DNA of 64,000 nt from Rhodohalobacter halophilus (GCF_001715195.1 NZ_MDWE01000011.1:102406-166405), one strand, 5' to 3'. Numbered from the stretch's first letter, positions 52,923-62,806 are shown. Translations and numbers: made by a program. The notes: generated by a model not told the origin, from the sequence alone.

Positions 52923-53585
52923 ATGAAGATCAACTGTTTCAGTTTTCTGATTTTATTAAGCACGTTGTTGAGTTTTTTAGAGCCTGATGTGTTATCCGCA
53001 CAATCCAGCCATGGCGACACAGGAAATGAGGACACAATTATACTGAGTCCGGCTGCAGATTCTCAGGTATTTCGGTCGGCTGAAACCAACAGTTACTCCT
53101 CCATGAACGGACTATTTTTTGGAAGTGGAATTGTGGGTGTGGAAACGATATATAAACAACCGGGAGCCCGCGCCGATCTAAGCCTCTCTCTCTCAGCGTA
53201 TTATGATGCTGTGGAGTCAGAATTCCGAAGTGGGGATTTGTTAATTGGGGCGCTCTCCATTGGCCGATCAATTCCGATAACAGATTTCTCGAACTCTGCA
53301 GGATTGAAAAAGATGGAAATTTATTTCCGGATTGGCCCCGGTTTTGGAGTGGCCGGACGGGGAATCATTGAAAATGGAAGGGTACAATATTTTCCGGGCA
53401 TAACCACGGCAACAGAATTTGGAGCGATCTACCATTTTACAGAACGGTTCTCACTATTTACGAATGCCGGCGGAAGATTTTACTGGTTTCCCGGATTGGA
53501 TGAAATGGGCTTGATTGGCAGACCTGCAGTGATGGTTGGGATGCAGTTCAATTTCACCGGTGGCATTTCAATGGTTCGGTTTTAG
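52923..53585 (+). CDS. Secreted or outer-membrane beta-barrel-like protein
   Basis: 220 residues. Signal peptide (FSFLILLSTLLSFLEPDVLSAQ), then amphipathic beta-strand patterns with alternating hydrophobics (GLFFGSGIVGVETIYKQPG, ADLSLSLSAYYDAVE, IYFRIGPGFGVAGRG) and a terminal FNFTGGISMVRF ending in Phe, as in outer-membrane barrels. A strong GGGGGAGGAG ribosome-binding site precedes the ATG. Divergent from the PKS operon across 143 bp. Function unknown. Confidence 0.75.
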   Translation: MKINCFSFLILLSTLLSFLEPDVLSAQSSHGDTGNEDTIILSPAADSQVFRSAETNSYSSMNGLFFGSGIVGVETIYKQPGARADLSLSLSAYYDAVESEFRSGDLLIGALSIGRSIPITDFSNSAGLKKMEIYFRIGPGFGVAGRGIIENGRVQYFPGITTATEFGAIYHFTERFSLFTNAGGRFYWFPGLDEMGLIGRPAVMVGMQFNFTGGISMVRF

Positions 53586-53591
53586 GAGGAT

Positions 53592-54953
53592 TTAACCGGC
53601 ACCCATCGCCTTCGTCTTTTTGAAGAAACGAATATTGTGAAGAATTCCTGCAACGGTCAGTCCGGCAATGAGTCCTCCCCACAATCCCTGAGGTCCATAT
53701 CCTGCAATAAAGCCGAGATAATATGCCAGTGGAATTCCAATAACCCAATAGGCTACGAGATTTACATACATCGGTATTTTAGTGTCTTTCAATCCGCGAA
53801 GCGCACCAAACCCGCTGACTTGTAATCCATCAGATATTTGAAAAATGGCAGCCATAAATAGAAGCTGAACGGCCATATTTGTTACTGCCTGGTCATCAGT
53901 ATAGATTGCTGTAATGTATTCGGGAAAAAGAAACATAATCATTGCAGTGAAGGTCATGATAAAACTGGCCGTTGCCACTCCTACAAACCCCCGGAATCGG
54001 GCTTCATCGGGCCGTTTTCTACCAACAGACTGCCCAACACGTGCAGAAATTGCGACGGAGAGTCCGAATGGAATCATAAAGGTCATGGATGCAAAGTTAA
54101 TTGCTACCTGATGCCCGGCCACCGCAACTGTGCTGATGGTCCCCACCAGAAGGCTCACAACTGCAAACATGGTTACTTCCATGGTTGAACTGATTCCTAT
54201 CGGCACTCCAATGCTCAGGAGTTCCTTCAGATATTTCTTTTCAGGCCAGCGGAATTTTCCAAAAATGTCGAACCGTTTGTAGGCTTCAAAACTCATGGTA
54301 AACCAGAGCATGGCAATGAACATCACTGTAAACACTATGGCCGATGCATAGCCGGTGCCTACAGCGCCAAGTTGTGGGAAACCGAGCTTTCCAAACATCA
54401 ACACATAGTTTGCCGGAATATTAACAAGGAGTCCGATCACTGCAATGAACATAGCCGGACGGGTGACGCTCAAACCCTCGTTGAAATACCTTAAGGCGCC
54501 AAATGCAAAAGCGGGAAAAATTCCCCAGGTTATTGCTTTCAGGTAGCCGGATGCAATCGGGATGATTTCATCTGTAATGCCAATCAGTACAAGAATTAAG
54601 TCGAGATTTCTCAACAGGAAAAAACTGGGTATTGCTAAGATCAGGCTCAGCCAAAGTACCTGTCGAGCGTTTTTGCCGATCAGCTCAAAATTCCGGGATC
54701 CTACATTTTGTGCAACGATGGGAGTAACCGCCATCATACAACCCAGGCAGAGAACCACAAACGGCATCAGTGTGCTGGAACCCACAGCTACGGCTGCCAG
54801 GTCTTCGGGCGACAAGCGTCCCGCCATCACGGTGTCTACAAAACTCATGCTCATTTGAAGAAGCTGAGTGATGATTACAGGTACACCGATTTTAAGCAGT
54901 GAAGATAGCTCCTGCCGAATTTCTGATAGATATGTTGAGTGTTTTGCATCCAT
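53592..54953 (-). CDS. MATE family efflux transporter
   Basis: 453 residues with about twelve transmembrane helices in two homologous halves. NorM-type motifs GVPVIITQLLQMSMSFVDTVMAG at the start and AGHQVAINFASMTFMIPFGLSVAISARVGQSVGR in the second half. Na+ or H+ driven export of organic cations in related proteins. It is convergent with the beta-barrel gene (6 bp). A link to the adjacent PKS operon, for product export, is possible but only positional. Confidence 0.93.
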   Translation of the reverse strand: MDAKHSTYLSEIRQELSSLLKIGVPVIITQLLQMSMSFVDTVMAGRLSPEDLAAVAVGSSTLMPFVVLCLGCMMAVTPIVAQNVGSRNFELIGKNARQVLWLSLILAIPSFFLLRNLDLILVLIGITDEIIPIASGYLKAITWGIFPAFAFGALRYFNEGLSVTRPAMFIAVIGLLVNIPANYVLMFGKLGFPQLGAVGTGYASAIVFTVMFIAMLWFTMSFEAYKRFDIFGKFRWPEKKYLKELLSIGVPIGISSTMEVTMFAVVSLLVGTISTVAVAGHQVAINFASMTFMIPFGLSVAISARVGQSVGRKRPDEARFRGFVGVATASFIMTFTAMIMFLFPEYITAIYTDDQAVTNMAVQLLFMAAIFQISDGLQVSGFGALRGLKDTKIPMYVNLVAYWVIGIPLAYYLGFIAGYGPQGLWGGLIAGLTVAGILHNIRFFKKTKAMGAG

Positions 54954-55025
54954 AATTTACGGAGGCAAATGGTACGAAGATTTGGGGAGAGTTGTTACCC
55001 TTAGATGAGTCGAATTAAGAGGGTA

Positions 55026-58000
55026 TTACACTGTTGGAAATGTGAGAATAAACGTAGTGCCTTTGCCCGGTTCCGACTCAAAAGTGATTTTGCCGTTATG
55101 TGCTTCAACAATTTTTTTGGCGATGGCCAAACCGAGACCTGTTCCGCTTGATTTCGTTGAGAAATTTGGCACAAAAATCCGGTCGTGATCTTCCGGTGAG
55201 ATTCCATCCCCGTTATCAGAAATCTGCACTCTGACTGTTCGGTTTACTTTGTAGGCCGTGATTTTAATTGTAGCAGTTCCATCAGAATGAGCTTCGATTC
55301 CGTTCTTCACCAGGTTGATAAAGACTCTTCGAAGTTCAGCTTCCACACCGCTGATGATCAGGTCGTCATTGTGAAATTGAACTTCAACGGAAGCGGATGC
55401 GTCATGGCTGTAGAGGTCACCGATGGAGATCAGAAGTTTTCTTAGATCCACCGGTTCAAATGGGTCCTGTACAGGTTTTGCAAATTTTGAAAAATCGGAG
55501 GCGATCTTGTTCAGAGACTCTATCTGCTCGATGATATTCTCTGCGGTTTTTTCAATAATAGGCTTCAGCTCCATGACTTTCTCAGGATCAGCCTCGAGGC
55601 GCTGTTGCAGATGCTGCAGATTAAGTTTCATAGGTGTGAGCGGATTTTTAATCTCATGTGCAACCTGCTGTGCCATCTCTTTCCAGGCCGCTTCCCGTTC
55701 AGCTTCTACAAGCTCTTCGCGAGCCGTTTCAAGCTTTTCAACCATCTCGTTGTATGCTTTGGCAAGTGACCCGATTTCATCCCGTCCGGTTACGGCTACT
55801 CGTGTGTTCATATCGCCGCGGGTAATTCGACTCAACCCACCTTGTATAATCTGAAGTGGTTTAGTGAGGCGGTTTGAAAAGATCACTGTACCGATAATGA
55901 AAAGTGCAAAAATGGCCAGGTATATAACAAACAATGAGCTGGTAGCCTCCAGTAGCTGCTCTTTATAAACGGGAGATTCCACAAACGTTGGAATGGCCAC
56001 TGCTCCTGCCGGCTCCTCATCCTCATTTAATAGGGTTCGGTAACCTATCAGCAGGTTTTCTCCGGCAACAATAGTGGTGGTTGTAATATGACGCCGCTCC
56101 CGGTTGTAGAGGAAGTCGTAAACGTCATATGGCATGGTACGCGGCATCACATACTGCTGAAAGATCTGAGGTGTGGTGGAGTCGAGCACATTAGAGTGAC
56201 TGTAGAGTATGGCGTCAACGTTAAGTGGTGAGGCATATTCAGCTAATCTGCTGGCGCGCCTGGTAGAACTTTCGAGCTGAACCTCTCCGCGAAGAGATTC
56301 TGCCAAACTGTTTAATTTTGTGATCAGTTCGCGTTCTACATTCTCTTCATTCTGCAGACTAATTGCGTGCTGAGTGGCAAAAATTAAGACGGTAAGGAAT
56401 AGTATTGTGGAGAGGATAAGACCATCGAGCAGCCGATCTTTGAATTTTCTACTCTGCCCAAACAACCTGAACGGTTTAAACCCAACAGTGGAAAGCACTG
56501 CGAATATAAACAGCCCAAAAAAGATGAGTACAATCAGGTACCTGAATGAAGAAAACAGGTGATGGGTAAACCCGGGGAGAGGTGTACTGGCTTTTATAAC
56601 CCGGCCATCGTTCTCTCGGACGATGATTTCCCTGAACACTCCTTGTGGTGTCACATTGGTGATAAATGCAATCGAATCCCGGTCAGATATTTCCGCCTCA
56701 CGAACCGGCAGACGATTGTACTGAGGCTGATTTTTGTAAATCCCCTGCATAGAGGTTCGGTTTACCCTTTGATCGATATACTCTGCAATGTAGAAACTCT
56801 GTTTCCAATCTTGTTCGGTATTGACGGACAGAACAGCCCGCATTGGGCGGTTATAGTCCGGCCGTTCGAGATAGGCGGCTGCAAATATCCATGCAATGAT
56901 TGTGTTGGACTGGATTTCATCATAGATAGGAATCCATCCTCTGTAGAAAGAGACAAACTCTTCTCCCAAATCTGTAGGTCGATCACTCCAGATAATAGGG
57001 CGATTGGTAACTCTTCGTAACTGCTCTCCCTGGTAAGATGTTCGCATGAGCCGCATGTCTACCAAAGAGCGCCATCCGGGGGAGTCCAGGTTGGTGGAGT
57101 AGTCACTGATCAGGTTTCCATTGACATCGAGAAGCTGAATCTCAAAAGAGTGGTCGCGCCATTCGGGACGTATACTGTTTTGAATAGCACGCTGGAATTG
57201 ACCCTGAAGGAGTGCTGTACGGCCTGAAATATCTTGTTCACTGACAAATATCAGAGAACTTTCAAGGTCAACCAGCAGAGTGTAAAGCAGATCCTGTGTA
57301 TTTGTAACTTCCTCCTCAGCAAACTCGGTTGCTTTTTCGGTTAATTGCCGGTCGAGGCTTTCTGATGCTGACGACCAAATCAAAAAATAAACAGAAATGG
57401 CTACTAGAAGGCTCGAAAGAAGTACTTTTCGAAAACCTGACATCTCAGTAAAGAAGTGTGGCTTTTCATGGATCAGATGAATGACCAATAAAAGGGTCAG
57501 ATAGGTGAAGAGAGCAGAGATGAATGCCGTCGATTGAATAGCCTGATGTTGAAAGAGTACATTGATTAAAAATGTAAACAGTAAAAAACTGAACAGGGAG
57601 GTAATTGCTATAACGATAGACTTATCTTTTTCGAACCGGTAGAGAAACAGCCCCACGGATATTACGATGCCTGAGAGTCCCGTAAATAGAATTGCCGAGG
57701 TGATATAAAAAATAAAAACCGGTATGTCGGGTGCTAACTCCAGGTCCAGGAAGTCCAGTATACTGCCGGTTAGCACAGAGTCGGTTAGAAGAAAAAGAAA
57801 GTGAAGTGTGCCCGACGAAAACCCACCGAAAATAGCTGCAAAAAGGAGTGTTTTCAGGTGAGAATCCTCTCCAGTTTTAACGGAATGAAGCAAGATGTAT
57901 CGAACCAAAGGTACCAATACCAAAATTGCAAATATTGCATGCAGAACGTATTGGATTAAGTATGGGTATTCACCTGCATTGAAAACTTCAATCAGGTTTC

Positions 58001-58886
58001 CGGGTACAACCCACTCCATAAACCCAACGAATTGGAAAAGCGAAATCCAGACTATAACCGGAAGAGCTATCAATGCCTGTAGTATGAGTTCATTCTCAGA
58101 AAACACACAGAAACTAATGAAGAGCATGATTACAGCCGCAAAAAAGAGGAGGTGCACATAGCTGTGCCACTCAAGAATCGATTCAGAAATTTGTTGGTGG
58201 AAATAATCCACGTTGGAGGGATCAGCATAAACGGTACCTACCGAATCAGATAATTCGGTGGAGAGAACTTTATACTGAAGATCGATGGGTGTTGAGGAGA
58301 AAAAATTGAACGTTACCGGGAATGAGTTGTTTAAGTCTTCATGATCCGAGAGATTAAAACTGACTTTATCTTCAAAAGGGAGGTTTGTGGTCTGTTCCAG
58401 TTTATCTGCAGTAAGCAGCAGATAGTCTACATCGTTGATGGTAAAAGATCGTTGACCGAATAGGTAAACGACATTATTACGTTTGAGGAGAGTGACTTGA
58501 ACTGCATCACCGGTCCCGTTTGTGAGAGTTGGCGAAGGGGTGAGGTTAAACCCGTCCCAAAGCCATTTTTCACCATTTCGAATAATGGCAGTACCCCAAA
58601 AAGAGAAGCCCTGAAGTCGGGTGTGGATCAGAGATCGGTTTTGATCAGACAAGGATGTTGAGCGCAAATATTGGTATAGTTCATCGGATCGCTCTTTAAA
58701 ATTTATATAAGTCTGATTAAATACCTGCTGGGCTCTACTTAAACTCTCCTCGATTTCATGATCCAATTCATCCTGATTGGGAACCCGGTCCGGATTATTG
58801 GAGAACTCAAAAAAAAGTAGCAGGGCAGAGAGGGCCAAAAAGAAGAAGGCGCTGATTTGGAAAAAATATTTTTTCTGGCCGCTCAA
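55026..58886 (-). CDS. Large polytopic sensor histidine kinase (NtrY-like)
   Basis: 1286 residues. N-terminal TM and a first extracytoplasmic domain (about 40-240), a cluster of about seven to eight helices (about 240-510), a second extracytoplasmic domain (about 515-785), further TM helices, a third sensor region (about 845-965), then a TM and HAMP (about 975-1045). The HisKA box HEIKNPLTPMKLNLQHLQQRL holds His1077. The HATPase has NLVKNGIEAHSDG, DNGDGISPEDHDRIF and GTGLGLAIAKKIVEAHNG. No cognate regulator adjacent. The kinase core resembles NtrY-type kinases; the ligand is unknown. Confidence 0.88.
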   Translation of the reverse strand: MSGQKKYFFQISAFFFLALSALLLFFEFSNNPDRVPNQDELDHEIEESLSRAQQVFNQTYINFKERSDELYQYLRSTSLSDQNRSLIHTRLQGFSFWGTAIIRNGEKWLWDGFNLTPSPTLTNGTGDAVQVTLLKRNNVVYLFGQRSFTINDVDYLLLTADKLEQTTNLPFEDKVSFNLSDHEDLNNSFPVTFNFFSSTPIDLQYKVLSTELSDSVGTVYADPSNVDYFHQQISESILEWHSYVHLLFFAAVIMLFISFCVFSENELILQALIALPVIVWISLFQFVGFMEWVVPGNLIEVFNAGEYPYLIQYVLHAIFAILVLVPLVRYILLHSVKTGEDSHLKTLLFAAIFGGFSSGTLHFLFLLTDSVLTGSILDFLDLELAPDIPVFIFYITSAILFTGLSGIVISVGLFLYRFEKDKSIVIAITSLFSFLLFTFLINVLFQHQAIQSTAFISALFTYLTLLLVIHLIHEKPHFFTEMSGFRKVLLSSLLVAISVYFLIWSSASESLDRQLTEKATEFAEEEVTNTQDLLYTLLVDLESSLIFVSEQDISGRTALLQGQFQRAIQNSIRPEWRDHSFEIQLLDVNGNLISDYSTNLDSPGWRSLVDMRLMRTSYQGEQLRRVTNRPIIWSDRPTDLGEEFVSFYRGWIPIYDEIQSNTIIAWIFAAAYLERPDYNRPMRAVLSVNTEQDWKQSFYIAEYIDQRVNRTSMQGIYKNQPQYNRLPVREAEISDRDSIAFITNVTPQGVFREIIVRENDGRVIKASTPLPGFTHHLFSSFRYLIVLIFFGLFIFAVLSTVGFKPFRLFGQSRKFKDRLLDGLILSTILFLTVLIFATQHAISLQNEENVERELITKLNSLAESLRGEVQLESSTRRASRLAEYASPLNVDAILYSHSNVLDSTTPQIFQQYVMPRTMPYDVYDFLYNRERRHITTTTIVAGENLLIGYRTLLNEDEEPAGAVAIPTFVESPVYKEQLLEATSSLFVIYLAIFALFIIGTVIFSNRLTKPLQIIQGGLSRITRGDMNTRVAVTGRDEIGSLAKAYNEMVEKLETAREELVEAEREAAWKEMAQQVAHEIKNPLTPMKLNLQHLQQRLEADPEKVMELKPIIEKTAENIIEQIESLNKIASDFSKFAKPVQDPFEPVDLRKLLISIGDLYSHDASASVEVQFHNDDLIISGVEAELRRVFINLVKNGIEAHSDGTATIKITAYKVNRTVRVQISDNGDGISPEDHDRIFVPNFSTKSSGTGLGLAIAKKIVEAHNGKITFESEPGKGTTFILTFPTV

Positions 58887-58907
58887 AGTAAAATGTTGAA
58901 TGTTAAA

Positions 58908-58936
58908 TAGGGAGCGGAATCAATTTGTGCTCCCTA
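58908..58936 (-). terminator. Weak hairpin between rsfS and the kinase gene
   Basis: TAGGGAGC (58908-58915) and GCTCCCTA (58929-58936) are perfect 8-bp arms with a 13-nt loop. Only a short T-containing tail follows on the minus strand, so termination may be partial. Confidence 0.35.
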
Positions 58937-58941
58937 ACCGG

Positions 58942-59358
58942 TTAAGCGAGAGTGTCTTCTATATGTGTGATCTTGGCATCGTTCCACATTCTCTCAATGC
59001 CGTAGTAGTTTCTTTTCTCTTCTGTAAAAATGTGAACTACAATATTAACATAGTCAAGAATTACCCATCGTCGGGAGTCTTTACCTTCCTGCTGCCAAAC
59101 GTTCTCTCCAATTTCCTCTTTCACTTTTTGTTCCACACTGTTGGCAAGTGCACGTATTTGCGTATCGGACGTACCGTGGCATACAATAAAGTAATCTGCC
59201 AATGTGGTCAGTTCCCGTACATCAAGCAGTACAATATCTTTAGCTTTCTTTTCCAGCAGACCTTCTGTTATTGCTTCGATTAACTTTGAGGTGTCAACGG
59301 ATTTATTCTCGAAAGGTGCGGTAAATTGCGATTCTTCTTTTTCAATTGTTTTTGTCAT
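58942..59358 (-). CDS. rsfS: Ribosomal silencing factor RsfS
   Basis: 138 residues. Binds uL14 and blocks subunit joining in starvation. Core motifs are AKDIVLLDVRELTTLADYFIVCHGTSDTQ and RRWVILDYVNIVVHIFTEEKRNYYGIERMW. About 20 extra N-terminal residues precede the family core. It follows the LytR_C gene by 17 bp. Confidence 0.95.
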   Translation of the reverse strand: MTKTIEKEESQFTAPFENKSVDTSKLIEAITEGLLEKKAKDIVLLDVRELTTLADYFIVCHGTSDTQIRALANSVEQKVKEEIGENVWQQEGKDSRRWVILDYVNIVVHIFTEEKRNYYGIERMWNDAKITHIEDTLA

Positions 59359-59375
59359 AGGCGGTTAATTAATCT

Positions 59376-59831
59376 TTATAAATTTAACTGTTCATAATCT
59401 GATCCGATCACTAAAGTGACATCCAGGTAAAACTCCGGTGCTTCCTCCCTTAAAATATACTGATCTTCAACACCAATGGCTCTTGCCACTCTTCGGGCAT
59501 TCTCAATTTGGCCGCTTCTGGAAATAATCAATGTATTGGGAACGTCAAAATGGTCGTAATTTCCGGTTTCAACAACATCAAAGCCAAACTGTCTGAGTGT
59601 TCCCGTAAATTGATTAGCAAGTCCAGAAATTCCAACACCATTTAATACCTCCATCTGTATGACAGTACTGATTAATGTCGGGTCTTCAACGGCTCGTTCG
59701 CTGGCTATTCTTGGATACAGCAACCTGGAGCCCAGTGCAAACAGGAGGATGATTAGCAATACGCTGAGAAAGCCAATAACTGAGTTAAGAATAAGATTGC
59801 CGGTCTGATCGCTTTGCTTGTCTTGACTCAT
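59376..59831 (-). CDS. LytR C-terminal-domain protein
   Basis: 151 residues with one N-terminal membrane anchor (SVIGFLSVLLIILLFALGSRLLY) and a LytR_C domain (IQMEVLNGVGISGLANQFTG, GFDVVETGNYDHFDVPNTLI). It lacks the LCP phosphotransferase domain. Probably attached to the membrane with the domain outside. Grouped with rsfS downstream and a secreted protein upstream (9 bp). Precise role unknown. Confidence 0.85.
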   Translation of the reverse strand: MSQDKQSDQTGNLILNSVIGFLSVLLIILLFALGSRLLYPRIASERAVEDPTLISTVIQMEVLNGVGISGLANQFTGTLRQFGFDVVETGNYDHFDVPNTLIISRSGQIENARRVARAIGVEDQYILREEAPEFYLDVTLVIGSDYEQLNL

Positions 59832-59840
59832 GAACCGCGA

Positions 59841-60338
59841 TTAGTATCCGAACGGTGTTCTTCTGAACGGAGAGTTATAACCACCGTACATGCTTCTGTA
59901 GGGGTTTTGTGAGAACTCGATTGAGAGTCGGGTGTTCTCTGAAAATTTGTAATCAATTTTTGCACTGTCAATAATAATCTGAGTGCCCAAATTGTTTGTG
60001 TTATTCATAAAACTGTTACCAAATGGAGAGTGGAGTACAGAAACATCCAGCTGTGCATCCAGTTTATCACTCACATCAAAAAACATTGAGTTCGTGTAAG
60101 CATTCAGGTTGTGGGTCTGTCCGCCAAAATTTGTGAACGACATACTGTATGAGTGGCTCATCGTCATATTCAGTAAGTTCATCCAGCTGCCAGGAGAAGA
60201 CGCCTGATGTGTGTGAGTTACAGCTCCTGTATACTCTTCGGGTTGATGCTGCAGATCTTTTCGAAGCTGTGCTTCTGCAACAAGAGCGGTAAATGAAAAG
60301 ATAATAATCAGTGTCGTCAGAAATTTCATGGCTTTCAA
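59841..60338 (-). CDS. Conserved-looking secreted protein, function unknown
   Basis: 165 residues. Signal peptide (KFLTTLIIIFSFTALVAEAQ), then a mature part rich in Met, Ser and aromatic residues (MNLLNMTMSHSYSMSFTNFG). The C-terminus RSMYGGYNSPFRRTPFGY is Gly/Tyr/Arg rich. Beta-rich middle (FSENTRLSIEFSQNPY) hints at a small outer-membrane-associated protein. A second in-frame ATG three codons in is the alternative start. Operon with the LytR_C gene. Confidence 0.75.
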   Translation of the reverse strand: MKAMKFLTTLIIIFSFTALVAEAQLRKDLQHQPEEYTGAVTHTHQASSPGSWMNLLNMTMSHSYSMSFTNFGGQTHNLNAYTNSMFFDVSDKLDAQLDVSVLHSPFGNSFMNNTNNLGTQIIIDSAKIDYKFSENTRLSIEFSQNPYRSMYGGYNSPFRRTPFGY

Positions 60339-60468
60339 CGTAAAGTTCGTTTTATCAATAAACGTAGGCTGCTACAATTAATTATAAGTAAACGGACGCA
60401 GTTAGTAAATATGATAGTAAAATTTAAATCACTCTTAATTCGTTTCAGATGCTTGGCACGAATGCGCC

Positions 60469-60485
60469 GTCATTTGTGAAATGAC
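60469..60485. promoter_or_regulatory. Perfect dyad upstream of queA
   Basis: GTCATTT-GTG-AAATGAC has 7-bp perfect arms and sits 72 bp before the queA start. It could be an operator or a leader hairpin. No preQ1 riboswitch pattern was recognised. Confidence 0.3.
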
Positions 60486-60557
60486 ACAAAAGAGCCTATA
60501 TTAACAGGCTTCTATAATAATGAATTTATTAACGTAAAATTCCCTACCGTTTTGAAA

Positions 60558-61604
60558 ATGAAACTTACGGATTTCAAATTTGAAATCGAAGATTTTAATG
60601 TACCTGAAGAACCCGCCGAACCAAGAGATTCATCAAAACTGATGGTACTGAACAGAGAGGACCAATCCATTAAACATGAGGCCTTTTCTGATATTCATAA
60701 ATACCTGAATAAAGGTGATGTTGTTGTTTATAACAATACCAAGGTTTTCCCCGCCAAGTTGAAGGGAAAAAAAGAGAAGACCGATGCAGATATTGAGGTG
60801 TTTTTGCTTCGTGAGCTGATGCCGGAAAATATGTTGTGGGATGTGCTGGTGGAACCGGCGCGTAAAATACGTATCGGGAATAAGCTCTATTTTGGTGAAG
60901 ATTTGATCGCTGAGGTTGTGGACAATACTACATCGCGTGGCCGGACGATACGTTTTCTGTATGACGGGCCCAACCAGGACCTGTACGACCGACTGGATGA
61001 AATCGGTGATATGCCGTTACCTCCATACATAGAAAGAGAGCCGAAGGAGAGCGATAAAGAGAAGTACCAAACAATCTTTGCAAAAGAAAGAGGGGCGGTA
61101 GCAGCACCAACGGCCGGAATGCATTTTACACCGGAACTGGTAGAAAAACTTGAGAAGAAGGGTGTCGATTTTGTACCTGTTACTTTGCACATCGGTTGGG
61201 GTACATTCCGTAATGTAGAAGTTGAGGATTTAACGAAGCACAGAATGGACTCCGAAAACTACTTTATCTCTCAGGAATCGTCTGACAGAATAAACGAGGC
61301 ATTGAAGAGCAAAAAGAATAAAGTGATTGCCTGCGGTACTTCTGCTGTACGTGTCATTGAAACCAGTGTAATGGCAAGTGGAATGTCGAAGCCCGGTACC
61401 GGCTGGACGGATAAGTTTATCTACCCAGATTACGAATTTAAGATTACGGAAGGTGTTATTACGAACTTCCATCGTCCGGAATCGACTCTATTGATGCTGG
61501 CTTCTGCCTTCGGTGGGTTTGAGTTTGTAAAAGATGCCTATAAAGAAGCTGTGGCTAAAGATTATCGATTCTTCTCCTTTGGAGACGCAATGTTAATACT
61601 CTGA
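60558..61604 (+). CDS. queA: S-adenosylmethionine:tRNA ribosyltransferase-isomerase QueA
   Basis: Transfers the ribosyl part of SAM to preQ1 in tRNA to form epoxyqueuosine. About 348 residues. Motifs DVVVYNNTKVFPAKLKG, WDVLVEPARKIRIG, MPLPPYIER, AVAAPTAGMHFT, LHIGWGTFRNVEVED and CGTSAVRVIETS. The ATG at 60558 is preferred over the TTG two codons earlier. It is followed by ispD with about 20 bp between. Confidence 0.95.
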   Translation: MKLTDFKFEIEDFNVPEEPAEPRDSSKLMVLNREDQSIKHEAFSDIHKYLNKGDVVVYNNTKVFPAKLKGKKEKTDADIEVFLLRELMPENMLWDVLVEPARKIRIGNKLYFGEDLIAEVVDNTTSRGRTIRFLYDGPNQDLYDRLDEIGDMPLPPYIEREPKESDKEKYQTIFAKERGAVAAPTAGMHFTPELVEKLEKKGVDFVPVTLHIGWGTFRNVEVEDLTKHRMDSENYFISQESSDRINEALKSKKNKVIACGTSAVRVIETSVMASGMSKPGTGWTDKFIYPDYEFKITEGVITNFHRPESTLLMLASAFGGFEFVKDAYKEAVAKDYRFFSFGDAMLIL

Positions 61605-61623
61605 TTTTTTGAACACGGGGTCA

Positions 61624-62313
61624 ATGCAATTTTCGCTGATTATTCCGGCTGCCGGGTCAGGTACTCGTTTGGGAAAGGATGTTCCTAAACCCTACCTGGT
61701 AATAGCCGGAAAATCAATTTTGGCTCACACATTAAATCGTTTTTTGAAGATTGACAGCCTGAATCAGATTATTGTGGTTACTTCAGATGACTATCTGAAA
61801 GAAACCTCAAATATTCTGAAGGCCGAAGTCGGACGGCTGCCATTCCATGTAGTGAAAGGTGGCAATGAACGGCAGGAATCGGTTCAAAATGCATTGAATG
61901 TTGTATCCGGCGAATCTGATTTGATTGCTGTTCATGATGCGGTGAGGCCTTTTGTGTCAAAAACTACGATTGAAAATTGTTTGAATAGGGCATCACTTAG
62001 GCGAAATGACGGCGCAATTGTCGCTGTTCCATCGCGCGATACCATCAAAAAGATAGATTTGGATTCTATGATCAGTCACACTCCAAAAAGAGATGAAATG
62101 TGGCTGGCTCAGACCCCTCAGATCTTTAAAAAAAAGGTACTCATGGAGGCCTACAGGTTCGCTGCTTTAAATGGAGTTGCCGGAACGGATGATGCCTCAC
62201 TGGTTGAGAGAATTGGAGGGGTTGTAGAAATTGTTGAGGGAGATATTCAAAACTTTAAAATAACCTATCCGCTGGATCTGCAATTGGCGGAAATGATCTT
62301 GTCAAAAAAATAG
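61624..62313 (+). CDS. ispD: 2-C-methyl-D-erythritol 4-phosphate cytidylyltransferase
   Basis: Third step of the MEP isoprenoid pathway: MEP + CTP to CDP-ME. About 229 residues. Nucleotide-binding start IIPAAGSGTRLGKDVPKPYL, VVKGGNERQESVQNAL, IAVHDAVRPFV, WLAQTPQIFKK and DDASLVERIGG are typical. The ATG at 61624 follows a CACGGGG ribosome-binding site; a TTG at 61609 is less likely. Adjacent to ispF. Confidence 0.95.
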   Translation: MQFSLIIPAAGSGTRLGKDVPKPYLVIAGKSILAHTLNRFLKIDSLNQIIVVTSDDYLKETSNILKAEVGRLPFHVVKGGNERQESVQNALNVVSGESDLIAVHDAVRPFVSKTTIENCLNRASLRRNDGAIVAVPSRDTIKKIDLDSMISHTPKRDEMWLAQTPQIFKKKVLMEAYRFAALNGVAGTDDASLVERIGGVVEIVEGDIQNFKITYPLDLQLAEMILSKK

Positions 62314-62321
62314 TATAAGAA

Positions 62322-62801
62322 ATGGATCTCAGGATTGGATATGGATATGACGTTCACGCATTTGAGGCGGGGAGTGGCTTGGTGCTTGGCGGTGTGCATA
62401 TTCCGTACAGTAAATCGCTAAAGGGACACTCCGATGCAGATGTGTTACTGCACGCCATTACTGATGCCCTGCTCGGCTCTTTGGCGCTGGGTGATATCGG
62501 AACGCACTTCCCCGATACAGACTCTGGATATAAAGGTGCAGATAGTTTGGTTTTGCTGAGAAGAGCATATCAGTTGGTGATTGACCGCGGTTATAAACTT
62601 GCCAATCTGGATGCAACTGTGGTTGCTGAACAACCAAAGTTAAACCCTGTAATCCCGAAGATGATTGAGGAAATTTCAGGTGTACTTGACTGTGAGAGTA
62701 ATCAGCTTTCTATTAAAGCAACGACCGGTGAGAAGATGGGGTTTGTAGGGAGGGAAGAGGGGATAGCTGCGCAAGCAGTGGTATTAGTGAAAAATGGGTA
62801 G
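62322..62801 (+). CDS. ispF: 2-C-methyl-D-erythritol 2,4-cyclodiphosphate synthase
   Basis: Fifth step of the MEP pathway. 159 residues. Metal-binding GYGYDVHAF, KGHSDADVLLHAITDALLGSLALGDIGTHFPD, and IKATTGEKMGFVGREEGIAAQAV. Next to ispD (8 bp apart), the common ispD-ispF pairing. Confidence 0.97.
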   Translation: MDLRIGYGYDVHAFEAGSGLVLGGVHIPYSKSLKGHSDADVLLHAITDALLGSLALGDIGTHFPDTDSGYKGADSLVLLRRAYQLVIDRGYKLANLDATVVAEQPKLNPVIPKMIEEISGVLDCESNQLSIKATTGEKMGFVGREEGIAAQAVVLVKNG

Positions 62802-62806
62802 TATTA

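Noticed and set aside
60361..60557. Possible preQ1 riboswitch before queA
   Set aside because: Only a simple 7-bp dyad is seen; no preQ1 aptamer-like loop and pseudoknot arrangement.
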